Source: Gemmatimonadaceae bacterium (GTDB lineage: Bacteria > Gemmatimonadota > Gemmatimonadetes > Gemmatimonadales > Gemmatimonadaceae). Taken from it: a DNA stretch of 46,494 nt. The notes under the pieces are model-generated. The model was given only the letters and a program-made list of their open reading frames with translations, was not told the origin of the DNA and did not search any database. Position 1 is the first letter of the stretch. The number at the start of each line of letters is the position of its first letter. The stretch spans positions 1-46,494 of the forward strand of contig DASUHB010000064.1 in NCBI GenBank assembly GCA_036273715.1, given 5' to 3'. Made by a program: the position numbers and the translations under genes. This document shows positions 16,246-26,250 of this stretch, one piece after another.

Positions 16246-19218
16246 TCAGAACCCCGCGGTGATGGAGAACATGAATTGGCGCGACGGCGGATACGGTCCC
16301 AGATCGATGTTCCGTGTGATGGCCTGCTGTCCGAAATTGCTGGACTCGGGATCGTATCCCCAATAGTTCGTGAAGATGAGCAGGTTGCGTCCCGTCAACT
16401 CGAGCTTGACGTCGCTCGATCCGAAGAACTTTTTGGCCATGTTCTCCGACAGCGTGTAGCCGATGCTCACTTCACGCAGCTTGAGGAACGACGTGGATTG
16501 CACGTATGGCGTCGCGATGCCGTCGAAGCAATCCTGGATGCGCGCCTGTCCGGCCGGCGTACCGGCGTCCGACGTCAACTCGTTGCAGTCGTAGAGCGAC
16601 AGCGTCTGGTTCTGCGCGAGGCCGCCGTACTGCCAATCCCACAGCGACGTCAGGAAAAATCCCTTGTACGTGAAGTCGTTGCCGAGGGCCCAGTCCCAAT
16701 TCGGCGAGGCGGTACCGAACGATTTGACCACGAATGAGCCGTCGGGATTGATCGCGGTTTGACCGATGATCTGGTCGATCGGATGGCCCTGTTGGACGAA
16801 GAATTCGCCGAACGCGAGGCCGAAACCCGCGGACGGCGGGCTGAAGCCGGTGCCGGGCAGTTTCAGCACGAGCGACCGGGTGCGGCTGAAAGTGGAGTGC
16901 ACGGTCCAGGTGAAGTCGTGGTCCTGGACGGCGGCGATGCCTAACGCTGCCTCGATGCCGGTGTTGCGGAGCTCGCCGCCGTTGGCGATCACTTCGCTGT
17001 AGCCTGTGGATGTCGCGGGCGTGACCGGGAGCAGCAGGTTCGTGGTGTGGCGCAGGTACCAGGTCACCTCGAGGGTGGCGCGTCCGTGGAACGGCGACAT
17101 GTCGATGCCGGTCTCGAATTCGCGCACGCGCTCGGGTTCGATGGTGGGCGAGCCGGCGACGCCGCCGACCACTGTCCCGGCGCTGCCGCCGATGTTCTGC
17201 CCGCCGATCAGCGTCGTGAACTTCTGGCCGAACAGGGGCTGGTTGCCGGTTTCGCCGTACGCCGCGCGGATCTTGAAGTCGCTGCCGCTGCCTAACAGAT
17301 CGGGGAAGCGGTAGGCGCCCGAGATCTTCGGATAGATGAAGTACTGGTCGGTGTTCCCGAACACGCTGCTGCGCTCGGCCCGAAGTCCGACTTCGGCCAA
17401 CAGCCGTTCGTCGAACGCCTGCAGCTGTTCCTGCGCGTACATGGCGAACGTTTTCTCGTGCGTGTTGAACTCGAACGGCTGGCCGAAGATCGCGCCCTGA
17501 TCGATGTTGGATTGTCCTTCGAGCAATCCGTTCGCGGTGGTGCGCGATTGGTCGAGCTGCCGATCCTCGAATTGCAGGCCGGCCGACGTCGTGAACGACA
17601 TCGTCCCGGAGGAGGATGGCGTGAAGACGTCGATCGCATTGAGGTTCCAGTTCACCTGGCGGCTTTCGGCATTGCCTAACGTAGAGACGCCCGGCGCCGT
17701 CTGATTCGCCTCGAAGTAGAGGTCGGGCGGGGCGAACACCGAGTTGTTCTGGTTGAAGATGTCGGCGCCGGCGCCGCCCACGATCTTGAGGTCGTGCCTG
17801 CCGCCCGACAGCGCCTGGAACGTGGCCGTCGCGCCGCCGGTGAAGCGGTTCACGGTCTGCTCGTTCGACGCCAGAGCGATCGTCTGCAGCGGATTCGAGT
17901 TGAGGTACGTGAATGCCGGCAGCGGGAAGACGCCGTTCACGGGTTTGAGCGGCACGAAACTCGGGATGTACGCCAGCGCGTACGTGATGCCCGCGCCCGC
18001 GTTGTCGTTGTTCGTCATGCCGTTGTCGGTCGTGGTGCGCGTGAACGCGTTGCTCAGCGCCAGCGTGAGCCTGTCGCCCAGGCGCTGATCGAGGTTCACT
18101 CGCAAATTCTGACGGCCGGCATCGGTGTTGTTGATGATGCCGCCGGTGTGCGACCAGTCGCCCGACACGAAGTACTTCGTGTTGTCGTTGCCGCCGCTCA
18201 CGTTGAGCGACGTTTCGTACGCCAGCGGATGGTTGCCCGCGGCTTCTTGCAAGTGATCGAACACGGGCAATTTGCCGTTAGGCAATATCAGCGAATCGAT
18301 AGTGGCGGTGTCCGATGGCGAGTTGTACAGGTTCATCGCCTCCGCCGGCGTGAATACTCGGGATGCCGGCCCGCGCAAGAGGTTCGAGTATCCGATCCGT
18401 TGGGTGATGCTCGCCTTCGGCGTGCCGCCTAACCCGCGCTTGGTGGTGATGATGATGACGCCGTTGGCCGCCTTCGATCCATAGATCGACGAGGCCGCCG
18501 CGCTCTTGAGCACTTCCACTGAGGCGATGTCGTTGGGATCGAGGTCCGCGAGCCGGTTGCCGGCATCGTCCTGCTCGGGGCCGGTGCCCGACGCGCTGCC
18601 GCTGCTCGTCACCGTGTACAAACCCGACGCGACCGACACGTTGCTGTAGATGACGCCGTCGACGACGATCAGCGGATCCGATGCGCCGATCACCGTGTTG
18701 ATGCCGCGAATCTGGATCTGTGCGCCGCCGCCCGGTGCGCCGGAGTTGGTCTGGATGTTGGCGCCCGCGATTTTTCCTTGCAGCGCCTTGTCCACCGACG
18801 CCGCCGGCACGGTCGTCACTTGATCGCCGGTCACGAGCGATGTCGACGTCGTGGCGAGGCGCCGCGAGACGTTCGTGGCTTGCCCCGTCACGACCACGGC
18901 CTGCAACTGCAGCGGATCGCTCTTGAGCGTGAAGTTGACGAGGGTGTCGGTCGCCGCCACCGGGGCCTCCGATGGCGCGTAGCCGAGTGCGCGCGCCAAA
19001 AGCCTAACGGCGCCGCCATCCACGGTGAGCGTGAACTTGCCGTCATCTCCGGTTTGCGCGAGGCCGCGGCCTTCGCGCACGGTGACCACGGCGCCGGAGA
19101 TCGGATGGCCGTCCGCCGCGTCAGTCACCGTTCCCCTGATTCGTCGCTGTTGCGCCAACAGCGTCGTTGGCGTGACGAGCGCCGCGAGCAGGGCCCATCG
19201 GACCAGGCGTGTGTGCAT
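16246..19218 (-). CDS. SusC/RagA-type TonB-dependent outer-membrane receptor
   Basis: A protein of 990 residues. In order: a signal peptide (ALLAALVTPTTLLAQ), a carboxypeptidase-D-like regulatory domain (RIRGTVTDAADGHPISGAVVTV), the plug with IQIRGINTVIGASDPLIVVDG (the SusC/RagA signature) and EVLKSAAASSIYGSKAANGV, then a long barrel ending in a C-terminal aromatic strand (RQFMFSITAGF). It imports ligands with TonB energy together with the downstream SusD protein. Start: ATG 19218 with an excellent GGGAGGAG site just upstream. The frame remains open to 19455, but that part is not needed. The TonB/ExbB/ExbD proteins are not in the window. Confidence 0.92.
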   Translation of the reverse strand: MHTRLVRWALLAALVTPTTLLAQQRRIRGTVTDAADGHPISGAVVTVREGRGLAQTGDDGKFTLTVDGGAVRLLARALGYAPSEAPVAATDTLVNFTLKSDPLQLQAVVVTGQATNVSRRLATTSTSLVTGDQVTTVPAASVDKALQGKIAGANIQTNSGAPGGGAQIQIRGINTVIGASDPLIVVDGVIYSNVSVASGLYTVTSSGSASGTGPEQDDAGNRLADLDPNDIASVEVLKSAAASSIYGSKAANGVIIITTKRGLGGTPKASITQRIGYSNLLRGPASRVFTPAEAMNLYNSPSDTATIDSLILPNGKLPVFDHLQEAAGNHPLAYETSLNVSGGNDNTKYFVSGDWSHTGGIINNTDAGRQNLRVNLDQRLGDRLTLALSNAFTRTTTDNGMTNNDNAGAGITYALAYIPSFVPLKPVNGVFPLPAFTYLNSNPLQTIALASNEQTVNRFTGGATATFQALSGGRHDLKIVGGAGADIFNQNNSVFAPPDLYFEANQTAPGVSTLGNAESRQVNWNLNAIDVFTPSSSGTMSFTTSAGLQFEDRQLDQSRTTANGLLEGQSNIDQGAIFGQPFEFNTHEKTFAMYAQEQLQAFDERLLAEVGLRAERSSVFGNTDQYFIYPKISGAYRFPDLLGSGSDFKIRAAYGETGNQPLFGQKFTTLIGGQNIGGSAGTVVGGVAGSPTIEPERVREFETGIDMSPFHGRATLEVTWYLRHTTNLLLPVTPATSTGYSEVIANGGELRNTGIEAALGIAAVQDHDFTWTVHSTFSRTRSLVLKLPGTGFSPPSAGFGLAFGEFFVQQGHPIDQIIGQTAINPDGSFVVKSFGTASPNWDWALGNDFTYKGFFLTSLWDWQYGGLAQNQTLSLYDCNELTSDAGTPAGQARIQDCFDGIATPYVQSTSFLKLREVSIGYTLSENMAKKFFGSSDVKLELTGRNLLIFTNYWGYDPESSNFGQQAITRNIDLGPYPPSRQFMFSITAGF

Positions 19219-19501
19219 TGCTCCTCCCGGCAGAACTATGGATGAAGGCGAACGAAAGACAGCGCGGGACGGGGAACGTGCGCCGACTCGAGGCGCCGCG
19301 TCACCGCGCGGGAACACAGAGTGGGATGCGGTGCTGTGTACTGTGCGACCTTTGGCGCGAGCATACGATGCAGTCCCGAGACGCGCAAGCATGATCACGC
19401 ACTCCTGACGTCGGCTCACGATGCTCTTGCGGTGCATCGAGCCCGGACGCAACATCGACGGCTCGATCGACTGTCGTTGACGCGCTCACAGACAAATCAT
19501 C

Positions 19502-21178
19502 ATGAACCGGACTCTGCTGCTCTTGGCGTGCGCTGTCGTCGCACAGCCCACCACGCGCACCGTGTCGTGCCAATCCACGTCCGGGCTTCGCTTCGAGCTC
19601 GCCTTTCCGAACGCGACCGGGCCGCGCACCGGGCGCGCGTACGTCGCCGTTGCCCGGGACGGCACGCCGGAGCCGCGACTGCAAGCCGGCGAGCTCGCTC
19701 GCAGCACGCCGTTCTTCGGCACCGACGTGCGCGCCCTCGCGCCCGGTCAGACGGTCATCGTGGACGCGAACGCAGCGGGATATCCGCTGCGGAGTCTGGC
19801 GTCGCTGCCGGCCGGCGACTACTGGGTGCAGGCGGTGTTCAACGTGTACACGGAATTCCACCGCGCCGATGGACGCACCCTCTGGCTGCACCAGGACCAG
19901 TGGGAAGGCCAGAAGTGGAACGAATCGCCGGGCAATCTGGTGAGCGAGCCGCAGCGCATCCACCTGGATCCGCACCGCACGCAGACCGTTCGCCTAACGC
20001 TCTCGCGCACGCTGCCGCCGATCGCGCTGCCGCCCGACACCAAGTGGGTGAAGCACGTCAAAATCCAGAGCCGCCTGCTCACCGCCTTCTGGGGCCATCC
20101 GATGTACCTGGGCGCCACCGTGCTGCTTCCGGCAGGATACGACGAGCACGCCGATCAGCACTATGCGGTGATTTACGAACAGGGACACTTCACGCTGTCG
20201 CCGCCCTTTGGGTTCGATCCAAACGGCACGCCCGAGACAGCGGAGCACGCGGCGCGGCGGCGCATGAATACCGAGCGAGAACCCGGTTACGAATTCGCGC
20301 GCGCCTGGATGAGCGACAGTTTTCCGCGCGTCATTGCCATCACGTTCCAGCATCCGACGCCGTACTACGATGATTCGTATGCCATCAATTCCGTGAACGA
20401 CGGGCCCTACGGCGACGCGATCGTGCAGGAGCTCATCCCGTATCTCGAAAAGCAATTCCGCATCGTCGCCAAACCATATGCGCGGATTCTGATCGGCGGA
20501 TCCACGGGCGGGTGGGAAGCGCTGGCGCTCCAGATCTATCATCCCGACTTCTTCGGCGGCGCCTGGGGTCTCTATCCCGACCCGGTGGATTTCCGGCGGT
20601 ATCAGTTGAGCAACATCTACGAGGACACGAGCGCGTTCGCCATAGCACGCAGTCCGTGGCTCGCGTCAGAGGTGCCGGCGGAGCGCGAGAGCAGCGGCAT
20701 GCCGACGATCACGATGCGCCAGGAGAGCCAGCTCGAGGATGCGTTAGGCACGCACGGACGCTCCGGGGAGCAGCTCGAGGCGTGGGAGGCGGTGTGGGGG
20801 CCGACGGATGCCGACGGCTATCCCGCCGCCTTGTGGGACAAGCGGACCGGGCACATGAATCGCCAGGTGGCCGATTACATGCGCGACCACGGCTACGACC
20901 TGCGCGCGTATCTCCAGAATCACTGGAGCACGGTGGGCCCCGAGCTACAGGGGAAACTCCACGTCGTGGTCGGAGAGATGGACAGCTACTATCTCAACCT
21001 GGCCTGCTATCTGTTGCAGGATTTTCTCGACAGCACGACGGCGCCCCACTCGGATGCGACGTTCACCTACGGCCGGCCGCTCAAGCCGCACGGGTGGCAG
21101 CCGTGGACGGACGCGGCGTTCGTGCGCATGGCCTTCGACACGATCTCGGCGCACGCCTCCGCGGACGCTGGCCGTTAG
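19502..21178 (+). CDS. Exported alpha/beta-hydrolase, putative esterase (enterochelin-esterase-like)
   Basis: A protein of 558 residues with a signal peptide at 1-23. An N-terminal beta domain (about 25-170, LASLPAGDYWVQAVFNVYTEF) precedes the esterase domain from about 200 (HPMYLGATVLLPAGYDEHAD). The nucleophile elbow is GGSTGG with Ser334. A late His in PLKPHGWQPW (about 535) could complete the triad. The family hydrolyses ester bonds in siderophores, acetylated sugars and similar compounds; the substrate is not set by the sequence. It is divergent from the SusC/SusD genes with about 280 nt between, so the two may serve one uptake pathway. The TAG stop falls in a GTTAGGC motif. Confidence 0.75.
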   Translation: MNRTLLLLACAVVAQPTTRTVSCQSTSGLRFELAFPNATGPRTGRAYVAVARDGTPEPRLQAGELARSTPFFGTDVRALAPGQTVIVDANAAGYPLRSLASLPAGDYWVQAVFNVYTEFHRADGRTLWLHQDQWEGQKWNESPGNLVSEPQRIHLDPHRTQTVRLTLSRTLPPIALPPDTKWVKHVKIQSRLLTAFWGHPMYLGATVLLPAGYDEHADQHYAVIYEQGHFTLSPPFGFDPNGTPETAEHAARRRMNTEREPGYEFARAWMSDSFPRVIAITFQHPTPYYDDSYAINSVNDGPYGDAIVQELIPYLEKQFRIVAKPYARILIGGSTGGWEALALQIYHPDFFGGAWGLYPDPVDFRRYQLSNIYEDTSAFAIARSPWLASEVPAERESSGMPTITMRQESQLEDALGTHGRSGEQLEAWEAVWGPTDADGYPAALWDKRTGHMNRQVADYMRDHGYDLRAYLQNHWSTVGPELQGKLHVVVGEMDSYYLNLACYLLQDFLDSTTAPHSDATFTYGRPLKPHGWQPWTDAAFVRMAFDTISAHASADAGR

Positions 21179-21352
21179 GCAAGAACCTCGATCGCCGAGG
21201 CCGCACGGCGACGGCGGATGCGATCAGTCAGGAATGCGATCCGGAGGACCGCCGGCGAAGAGCCGTTCTCTTGACGACGGATCGGTGCGCTCGATGCCGA
21301 CGCGCAAGGCCGGCCCTGGAGCGGCGGGACGGTGGGCCCCCAGGCGCCGCGT

Positions 21353-21380
21353 GCCGGCGCGGGCCGGCGCGGGCCGGCGC
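21353..21380. repeat. Short GC-rich tandem repeat GCCGGCGCGG
   Basis: Nearly three direct units of a 10-nt word sit in the gap between the esterase and the DinB-like gene. It is a local slippage-type repeat. The rest of the gap (21179-21450) shows no gene. Confidence 0.6.
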
Positions 21381-21450
21381 CACGACCCGGTCTGGACATC
21401 GTTCGCGATGTCAACCAACATCAACCTCCCCCCAAACACGAGCGAGATCC

Positions 21451-21990
21451 ATGCGTGTCCGTATTTGTCTTGCGACTGTGGCTGCCGCCATCGTGCCGGG
21501 ACTTGTGGCGGCGCAGTCGTCGTCGAGCCCGGTGGCCGACGCATTCCGCGAAAATGCCAGCCGTGTCGGCAAGAACTTGATTGCCGCCGCCGAAACGATG
21601 CCGGCCGACAAGTACAGCTTCAAGCCGACGCCCGCGCAGATGAGCTTCGGCCAGATCGTGGTGCACCTGTCCCAAGGCAACGATTATCTGTGCGGCACGA
21701 TCGGCGGCGAGAAGGCTCCGACGCGCACCAAGGTGGCGGATACCGCCAGCAAGGAGGTGCTCGTTGCGCGCCTCAAGGAGACGTTCGCCTTCTGCGATCA
21801 GGCGCTGGCGAAGCTCGACGACTCGAAGTTGAGTGAGCAGCTGCCGTTCTTCGGCGGGCGGACGCGGTCGCGTGCTGCGATCATGACGCTGACCACCGGC
21901 GACTGGGCCGACCACTACAGCCAGTCGTCAGTCTATCTGCGGCTCAACGGCGAACTCCCGCCGACCGCGAAGGGCAAGCAGGCCGAGTAG
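21451..21990 (+). CDS. Secreted DinB-fold protein
   Basis: A protein of 179 residues with a signal peptide (MRVRICLATVAAAIVPGLVAAQ). The mature part is a four-helix bundle of the DinB/YfiT type: helix 1 SPVADAFRENASRVGKNLIAA, then PADKYSFKPTPAQMSFGQIVVHL and the later GDWADHYSQSSVYLR. The metal-site His residues of the fold are visible in VHLSQGND and ADHYSQ. Cytoplasmic DinB-fold proteins are thiol-dependent transferases or metalloenzymes; the role of exported forms is not established. ATG 21451 is chosen because the signal peptide begins there. Confidence 0.8.
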   Translation: MRVRICLATVAAAIVPGLVAAQSSSSPVADAFRENASRVGKNLIAAAETMPADKYSFKPTPAQMSFGQIVVHLSQGNDYLCGTIGGEKAPTRTKVADTASKEVLVARLKETFAFCDQALAKLDDSKLSEQLPFFGGRTRSRAAIMTLTTGDWADHYSQSSVYLRLNGELPPTAKGKQAE

Positions 21991-22032
21991 CGCGGCCCAT
22001 CGATCGGGCGGATCGATGTCGTCGCGGACGCC

Positions 22033-23538
22033 TTACGTGCACTTCGAGTGGAGCGCTCCGTTGACGACGTCGATTCGTCCGAAGTTGTAGTTCACATCCG
22101 GCTTCGATTTTCCCTTCGGAGCATCGGCCGAATTGAGGACACACGACTCGAGCTGGGCCGGACTCGGTGCGCTCGCGGCGTGCGCCTTGATGACCGCGGC
22201 TTCTGCGGCCACGAGCGGAGACGAGAAGCTCGTGCCGGCACCCGAGAGGTAGGAGCGTTCGTTCGCACACTCGACAAAGACGAACTGGCTGCAGGCGCCG
22301 ATCACGAGATCGCTGAGATTTGTCGAGTCGACGGTGTTGCCGCCCGGCGCGAACACCGCCACGTCGACCTTCCCGAAATTCGAGTACACGGCGATCGAGT
22401 CGAAGTTTTTCTGATCGACCGGACCGGTGGCGCCCACGCTGACCACTTGCCGGATACCGCCGGCGAGCACGTGCAGGCTGTCGCTATAGCTGCCCTTGGG
22501 GCTCGTGGCCGTATTGGAGTTGAGCGACTCGTTGCCGGCGGCGGCGACGACCAGCGCGCCGCGTGCGACGGCGTAGTCGATGGCGCGCTGGATGAGATCC
22601 GAGATAGCGAGGTCGAACGCATTGGAGCGGCTCAGGTATCCGCCGAGGCTGACGTTGATGACGTCGGCGCCGTTGTCGGCGGCGTAGATGATGCCGCTGA
22701 TGACGGCGAAGTCATCGCCCGCGCCATTGTCATCGAGCACGCGGACCATGACCAGGTCCGTCTGTGGGGCGACGGCGGCGATGCCTAACGAATTGGTCGC
22801 GATGAGCGACGAGACGAACGTACCGTGTCCGGCGACGTCGTGGTAGAACGGCAGCGGCAGCGTGTCGGTGGTGTCGCCGGCGGCGAACGCGAACGACGTG
22901 CTGAGGGCGGCGTCGACGCGGCCTTCCAGGTCGATGTGCGCGGTGTCGACGCCGGTGTCGAGAATGAAGACCTTGGTGCCCGCGCCCTGCGTGGTGACCT
23001 GCCAGGCCGAATCGGCGCGGATCACCGACATGTTCCACTGATCGCTGAAGAATTCGGCGGACCGCGGGTCGACGGCGCCTAACGGAGTGAGGCGCCGCGC
23101 CGACGCGCCGGCCGCGATCCGGGGACTGCCCAACACGACGTGCGATGCCGCGAGACGCTCGCGCACGTATTGGCGCCTGGCGTTGGGCAGGATCAGGGTC
23201 GCCGCTCCGGACGAACGGAGCGCGGTTGCCGCGGCGGGCGTGAGTCCGGTGACCAGCGCCAGTCCCATGCGCTTCTGGACGCGGACGATGCGTCCGCCCG
23301 CGCTCGCGATGGCTTGCTGGAGCGCCTGCGGCACCACGCCGTCGTTGCCGAACTGGATGATGTAGCTCGGCGCCGCCGGCAGCTGGAGCTTGGCGACTTG
23401 TTTGGCCGACGGGGCGAGCGGCATCGGTTCCCCGCATGCCACCAGCTGCGCGGCAGCGAGCGTCGCCGCGAACATCAATGCCCAACGAACGGCGGGCGCC
23501 CGTCGGGCGCGATGCGAGCCTAGCGCGGAGTTGTCCAT
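22033..23538 (-). CDS. S8 (subtilisin-like) serine protease lipoprotein
   Basis: A protein of 501 residues with an N-terminal lipobox (LVAC, Cys35). A propeptide-like I9 region follows (about 55-115, PSYIIQFGNDGVVPQALQQA). The catalytic triad is complete: Asp194 in FILDTGVD, His238 in VAGHGTFVSS and Ser437 in GAGTSFSSPL, with oxyanion Asn336 in AAAGNES. Two Cys near 416 and 424 and one near the C-terminus may form disulphides. It probably degrades proteins at the cell surface. Start: ATG 23538; the frame is open to 23790 but overlaps the promoter region of the divergent lipoprotein gene. Confidence 0.92.
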   Translation of the reverse strand: MDNSALGSHRARRAPAVRWALMFAATLAAAQLVACGEPMPLAPSAKQVAKLQLPAAPSYIIQFGNDGVVPQALQQAIASAGGRIVRVQKRMGLALVTGLTPAAATALRSSGAATLILPNARRQYVRERLAASHVVLGSPRIAAGASARRLTPLGAVDPRSAEFFSDQWNMSVIRADSAWQVTTQGAGTKVFILDTGVDTAHIDLEGRVDAALSTSFAFAAGDTTDTLPLPFYHDVAGHGTFVSSLIATNSLGIAAVAPQTDLVMVRVLDDNGAGDDFAVISGIIYAADNGADVINVSLGGYLSRSNAFDLAISDLIQRAIDYAVARGALVVAAAGNESLNSNTATSPKGSYSDSLHVLAGGIRQVVSVGATGPVDQKNFDSIAVYSNFGKVDVAVFAPGGNTVDSTNLSDLVIGACSQFVFVECANERSYLSGAGTSFSSPLVAAEAAVIKAHAASAPSPAQLESCVLNSADAPKGKSKPDVNYNFGRIDVVNGALHSKCT

Positions 23539-23677
23539 GGGCCGAAGCTCGCTCCCCGGGTCGCACGAGTCAAGGCTTTCGTGGCCGGCGTCGTGCGCGC
23601 CCAACACTCGCATTTCGTCCCGCGACACCGCATACTTGCGGGGGTCGCGTCTTTCACTCGCCTTCGAGGTGTTCTGG

Positions 23678-24394
23678 ATGCCCAAGCCTTGGACCTGTCT
23701 CGCTCCGTTCGCAGCCGTGGCCGCAATCTGCGGTCTGTCGGCGCTCACCGCGTGCGGCAGCTCCACCGCCCCATCGGCGCCATCGTTCAACGAGGCGCGC
23801 CACCTCGATACGCTCGCCCAACAGGCGGCGAGCGCGGGCGAGTTCGATCGCTTCCGGCTGCTCCAGTACCCGATCGCGATTCTCGCGCACGGCGTGAGTC
23901 CGGAATCGGTGACGGTGAGCGTGAACGGATCGGATCAGACCTTCGAGGTGGCGGCTGCGGAGCTGGTCGGCACGACGGCCGGCAAGACGCCTACGCCTAA
24001 CGATTCGGTGTTCGTTGTCGTCGCGTGGCAGGGGAGCGCGGTGTCGCAGCTCGTGTATTCGGTGATCGACGTGCAGTCCGATCTCATCGATGTCGCGCTC
24101 CTGCAGGACACCACTGCCGACATCGACCTCACCACGCAAGCCGTCGGTGCCTCGCTCACCAGTTCCGCGGGCGCCTGTCCGACCTTGCGGCTCTCCTCCC
24201 CGTCGAACCTGATCAGCGCCAAGTGCACCAAGGCGACGGTGACCGGCGCCTTCGATCTCACGTTCGCCACGGACGCCGGCAACACCGAGTTCGTGCTGTC
24301 GTCCCAGGCCATTCCTGCGGTGCGCCTGCTGATGACGTCATCGAACGGCGGGCAAGATCTGATCTCGAGGTTCGTGCCGAAGCCGGTTCGATAG
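23678..24394 (+). CDS. Lipoprotein of unknown function, divergent from the S8 protease
   Basis: A protein of 238 residues with a signal peptide ending in the lipobox LTACGSS. The mature part begins with a short helical stretch (FNEARHLDTLAQQAASAGEFDRFRLLQ) and continues as a beta-rich domain with VSPESVTVSVNGSDQTFEV and two Cys (about 178 and 195) that could form a disulphide. I do not recognise the family. The 139 nt between it and the divergent S8 protease must hold both promoters, so a shared role such as surface processing or inhibition is possible but unproven. ATG 23678 follows CGAGGTG. Confidence 0.65.
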   Translation: MPKPWTCLAPFAAVAAICGLSALTACGSSTAPSAPSFNEARHLDTLAQQAASAGEFDRFRLLQYPIAILAHGVSPESVTVSVNGSDQTFEVAAAELVGTTAGKTPTPNDSVFVVVAWQGSAVSQLVYSVIDVQSDLIDVALLQDTTADIDLTTQAVGASLTSSAGACPTLRLSSPSNLISAKCTKATVTGAFDLTFATDAGNTEFVLSSQAIPAVRLLMTSSNGGQDLISRFVPKPVR

Positions 24395-24479
24395 CGAGCA
24401 GCGGAATACGCGCGTCGTCCATGGCGCAGCCAGACGACCGCTCCTGCACTCGAGCCAATGCCGGTGTTCCCCGGCGGTG

Positions 24480-26141
24480 TCAGTCGCCGCTCCCCACCTC
24501 GGCGCCAGCGACGCGGGCCGTCACGTAGTAGTTCTGATCCACCTTGAACGCGGCGGCGCTGGCGAGCTTGACGCGCTTCGTCTGCCACGATTCCGTTGGG
24601 CGGATGACGGCGTACGTGTCGGGCGCGACGGTGACCCTCACCGGCATCGCGAATCCCGCGACGACGTTCGCCCAACGGTACTTGAGCGTGCCGCCGTCGA
24701 GCGAATACTCGAGCACCGGCACCTGCGTGGTCGTCAGATACTGCTCGAACACCTTGCTCAGATCGATGCCCGCGGCGCGGCTGATGTAGTTCTCGATCTG
24801 CGTCCCGCTGACCGTCTGGTGCCGGAACGTCGTCTGCAGGCCGCGTAAAATGCTGCGCCATTTCTCGTCGTTGCCGACGATCTGACGAATGGTGTGCAGC
24901 ATGTTGCCGCCCTTGTAGTACATGTCTTCCGAGCCTTCATCGTTCACGCCGAAGTGCCCAACGATCGGGCGGTCGTTCTTGATGAGCCGCCGGGTGCCGA
25001 TCACATACTCGGCGCCGGCTTGTTTGCCCTGCTGGCACTCGGTGTACAGCGACTCCGAGTAGTTGGCGAAACTTTCATGGATCCACATGTCGGCGTGGTC
25101 CTTGTCCGTTAGGCTGTTGCCCCACCACTCGTGCGCGCTTTCGTGCACGATGATGAAATCCCACTTCAGTCCGTGGCCGGTGCTCGACAGGTCGCGGCCC
25201 AGGTAGCCGTTCTTGAAGTGGTTGCCGTAGGCGACGCCGCTCTGATGCTCCATGCCTAAATGCGGCGCCTCGATGAGCTTGTATCCGTCGGCGTACCAGG
25301 GATACGGGCCGAACCAGTGCTCGAAGCACGCGAGCATCGACGTCGCCTGCTGCCACTGGACCTTGGCCGTGTCGAGATGGTAGGCGAGCGGCCAGAAATC
25401 CATGGTGAGATTGCCGCTCTCGCCGTGATAGATCTGCTGCCAGTGGGCGTAGGTGCCGGCGTTGACCTCGACATCGTAGTTGTTGATCGGGTTCGTGACG
25501 AACCATTCGTACGTCGTGGTGCCGTCGCTGTGGCGCGTGGTGCTGCGGAGCCTTCCGTTAGACACATCGGTCATCGAGTCGGGCACGGTGATCGCGATGC
25601 GCTGGCTGTCGGGCTCGTCGGCGGGAATGTCCTTGTTGGGCCACCACACGCTGGCGCCCAGTCCTTCGTTGGCGGTCGCAACCCAGGGGTGTCCGAGGCT
25701 GTCGTGCTGCCAGATGAAACCGCCGTCCCACGGTGGATGCTTGGCGACGCGCGGATGGCCGTGGTAGTACACGGTGACCGACTTGGTGTCGCCGATGTTC
25801 TGCGGCGACGGCATCGTCACGAACAGCGCATTGCCATCTCGGCGCGACGTGAGCGGGTGGCCATCCTGGATGATGCTGTCCGCTTCCATCGGAACCTGCA
25901 GGTCGATCTGCATCTCTTTCGCCGGCGCGATCACGCGATATGTGATCCCGTTGTAGCCGCGAATGCTGCTGTCGGCCAGGTTCACCGCGACGTGCAAATC
26001 GTAGAACGTCGCGTCCCACCAGGACCGGCCTGGTCCGTTGGTCCCGCGCAGCGTGTCGGCGTGCGTGAACGTCGTCTGCTGCGCCGGGAGGGTCCCGGCG
26101 CACAGGGCAACGAAGCAGAGTGCGAAAGCGAGACGTCGCAT
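24480..26141 (-). CDS. Exported M1-family metallopeptidase (gluzincin aminopeptidase)
   Basis: A protein of 553 residues with a signal peptide (LAFALCFVALCAGTLPAQ). The M1 zinc site is HESAH at 333-337 with the third ligand Glu356 in WIHESFANYSE. The substrate-binding GAMEN-type motif appears as LGMEHQSG at about 295-302. The N-terminal beta domain (about 35-250) is of the M1 saddle type. It should cleave N-terminal residues from peptides in the periplasm. Start: ATG 26141 opens the signal peptide; the open frame extends to 26270 across the divergent promoter region. It is divergent from the ACMSD-like gene. Confidence 0.9.
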   Translation of the reverse strand: MRRLAFALCFVALCAGTLPAQQTTFTHADTLRGTNGPGRSWWDATFYDLHVAVNLADSSIRGYNGITYRVIAPAKEMQIDLQVPMEADSIIQDGHPLTSRRDGNALFVTMPSPQNIGDTKSVTVYYHGHPRVAKHPPWDGGFIWQHDSLGHPWVATANEGLGASVWWPNKDIPADEPDSQRIAITVPDSMTDVSNGRLRSTTRHSDGTTTYEWFVTNPINNYDVEVNAGTYAHWQQIYHGESGNLTMDFWPLAYHLDTAKVQWQQATSMLACFEHWFGPYPWYADGYKLIEAPHLGMEHQSGVAYGNHFKNGYLGRDLSSTGHGLKWDFIIVHESAHEWWGNSLTDKDHADMWIHESFANYSESLYTECQQGKQAGAEYVIGTRRLIKNDRPIVGHFGVNDEGSEDMYYKGGNMLHTIRQIVGNDEKWRSILRGLQTTFRHQTVSGTQIENYISRAAGIDLSKVFEQYLTTTQVPVLEYSLDGGTLKYRWANVVAGFAMPVRVTVAPDTYAVIRPTESWQTKRVKLASAAAFKVDQNYYVTARVAGAEVGSGD

Positions 26142-26191
26142 TGCGAGCACGCGAGAGGAATGAGTGGGTCTGCGGGCGGTATGTGCGGTCA

Positions 26192-26209
26192 CCCTACTAT
26201 AATAGTGGG
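26192..26209. promoter_or_regulatory. Palindromic -10-like element between divergent genes
   Basis: CCCTACTATAATAGTGGG contains a perfect -10 word TATAAT (26198-26203) inside the palindrome ACTATAATAGT. It lies 48 nt before the amidohydrolase start and about 55 nt before the M1 peptidase start, so it could serve either or both directions. No good -35 is seen. Confidence 0.45.
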
Positions 26210-26250
26210 ACGCCATGCTGTGAACGCTCGCGGCCTCCCTTGAACAGCGC

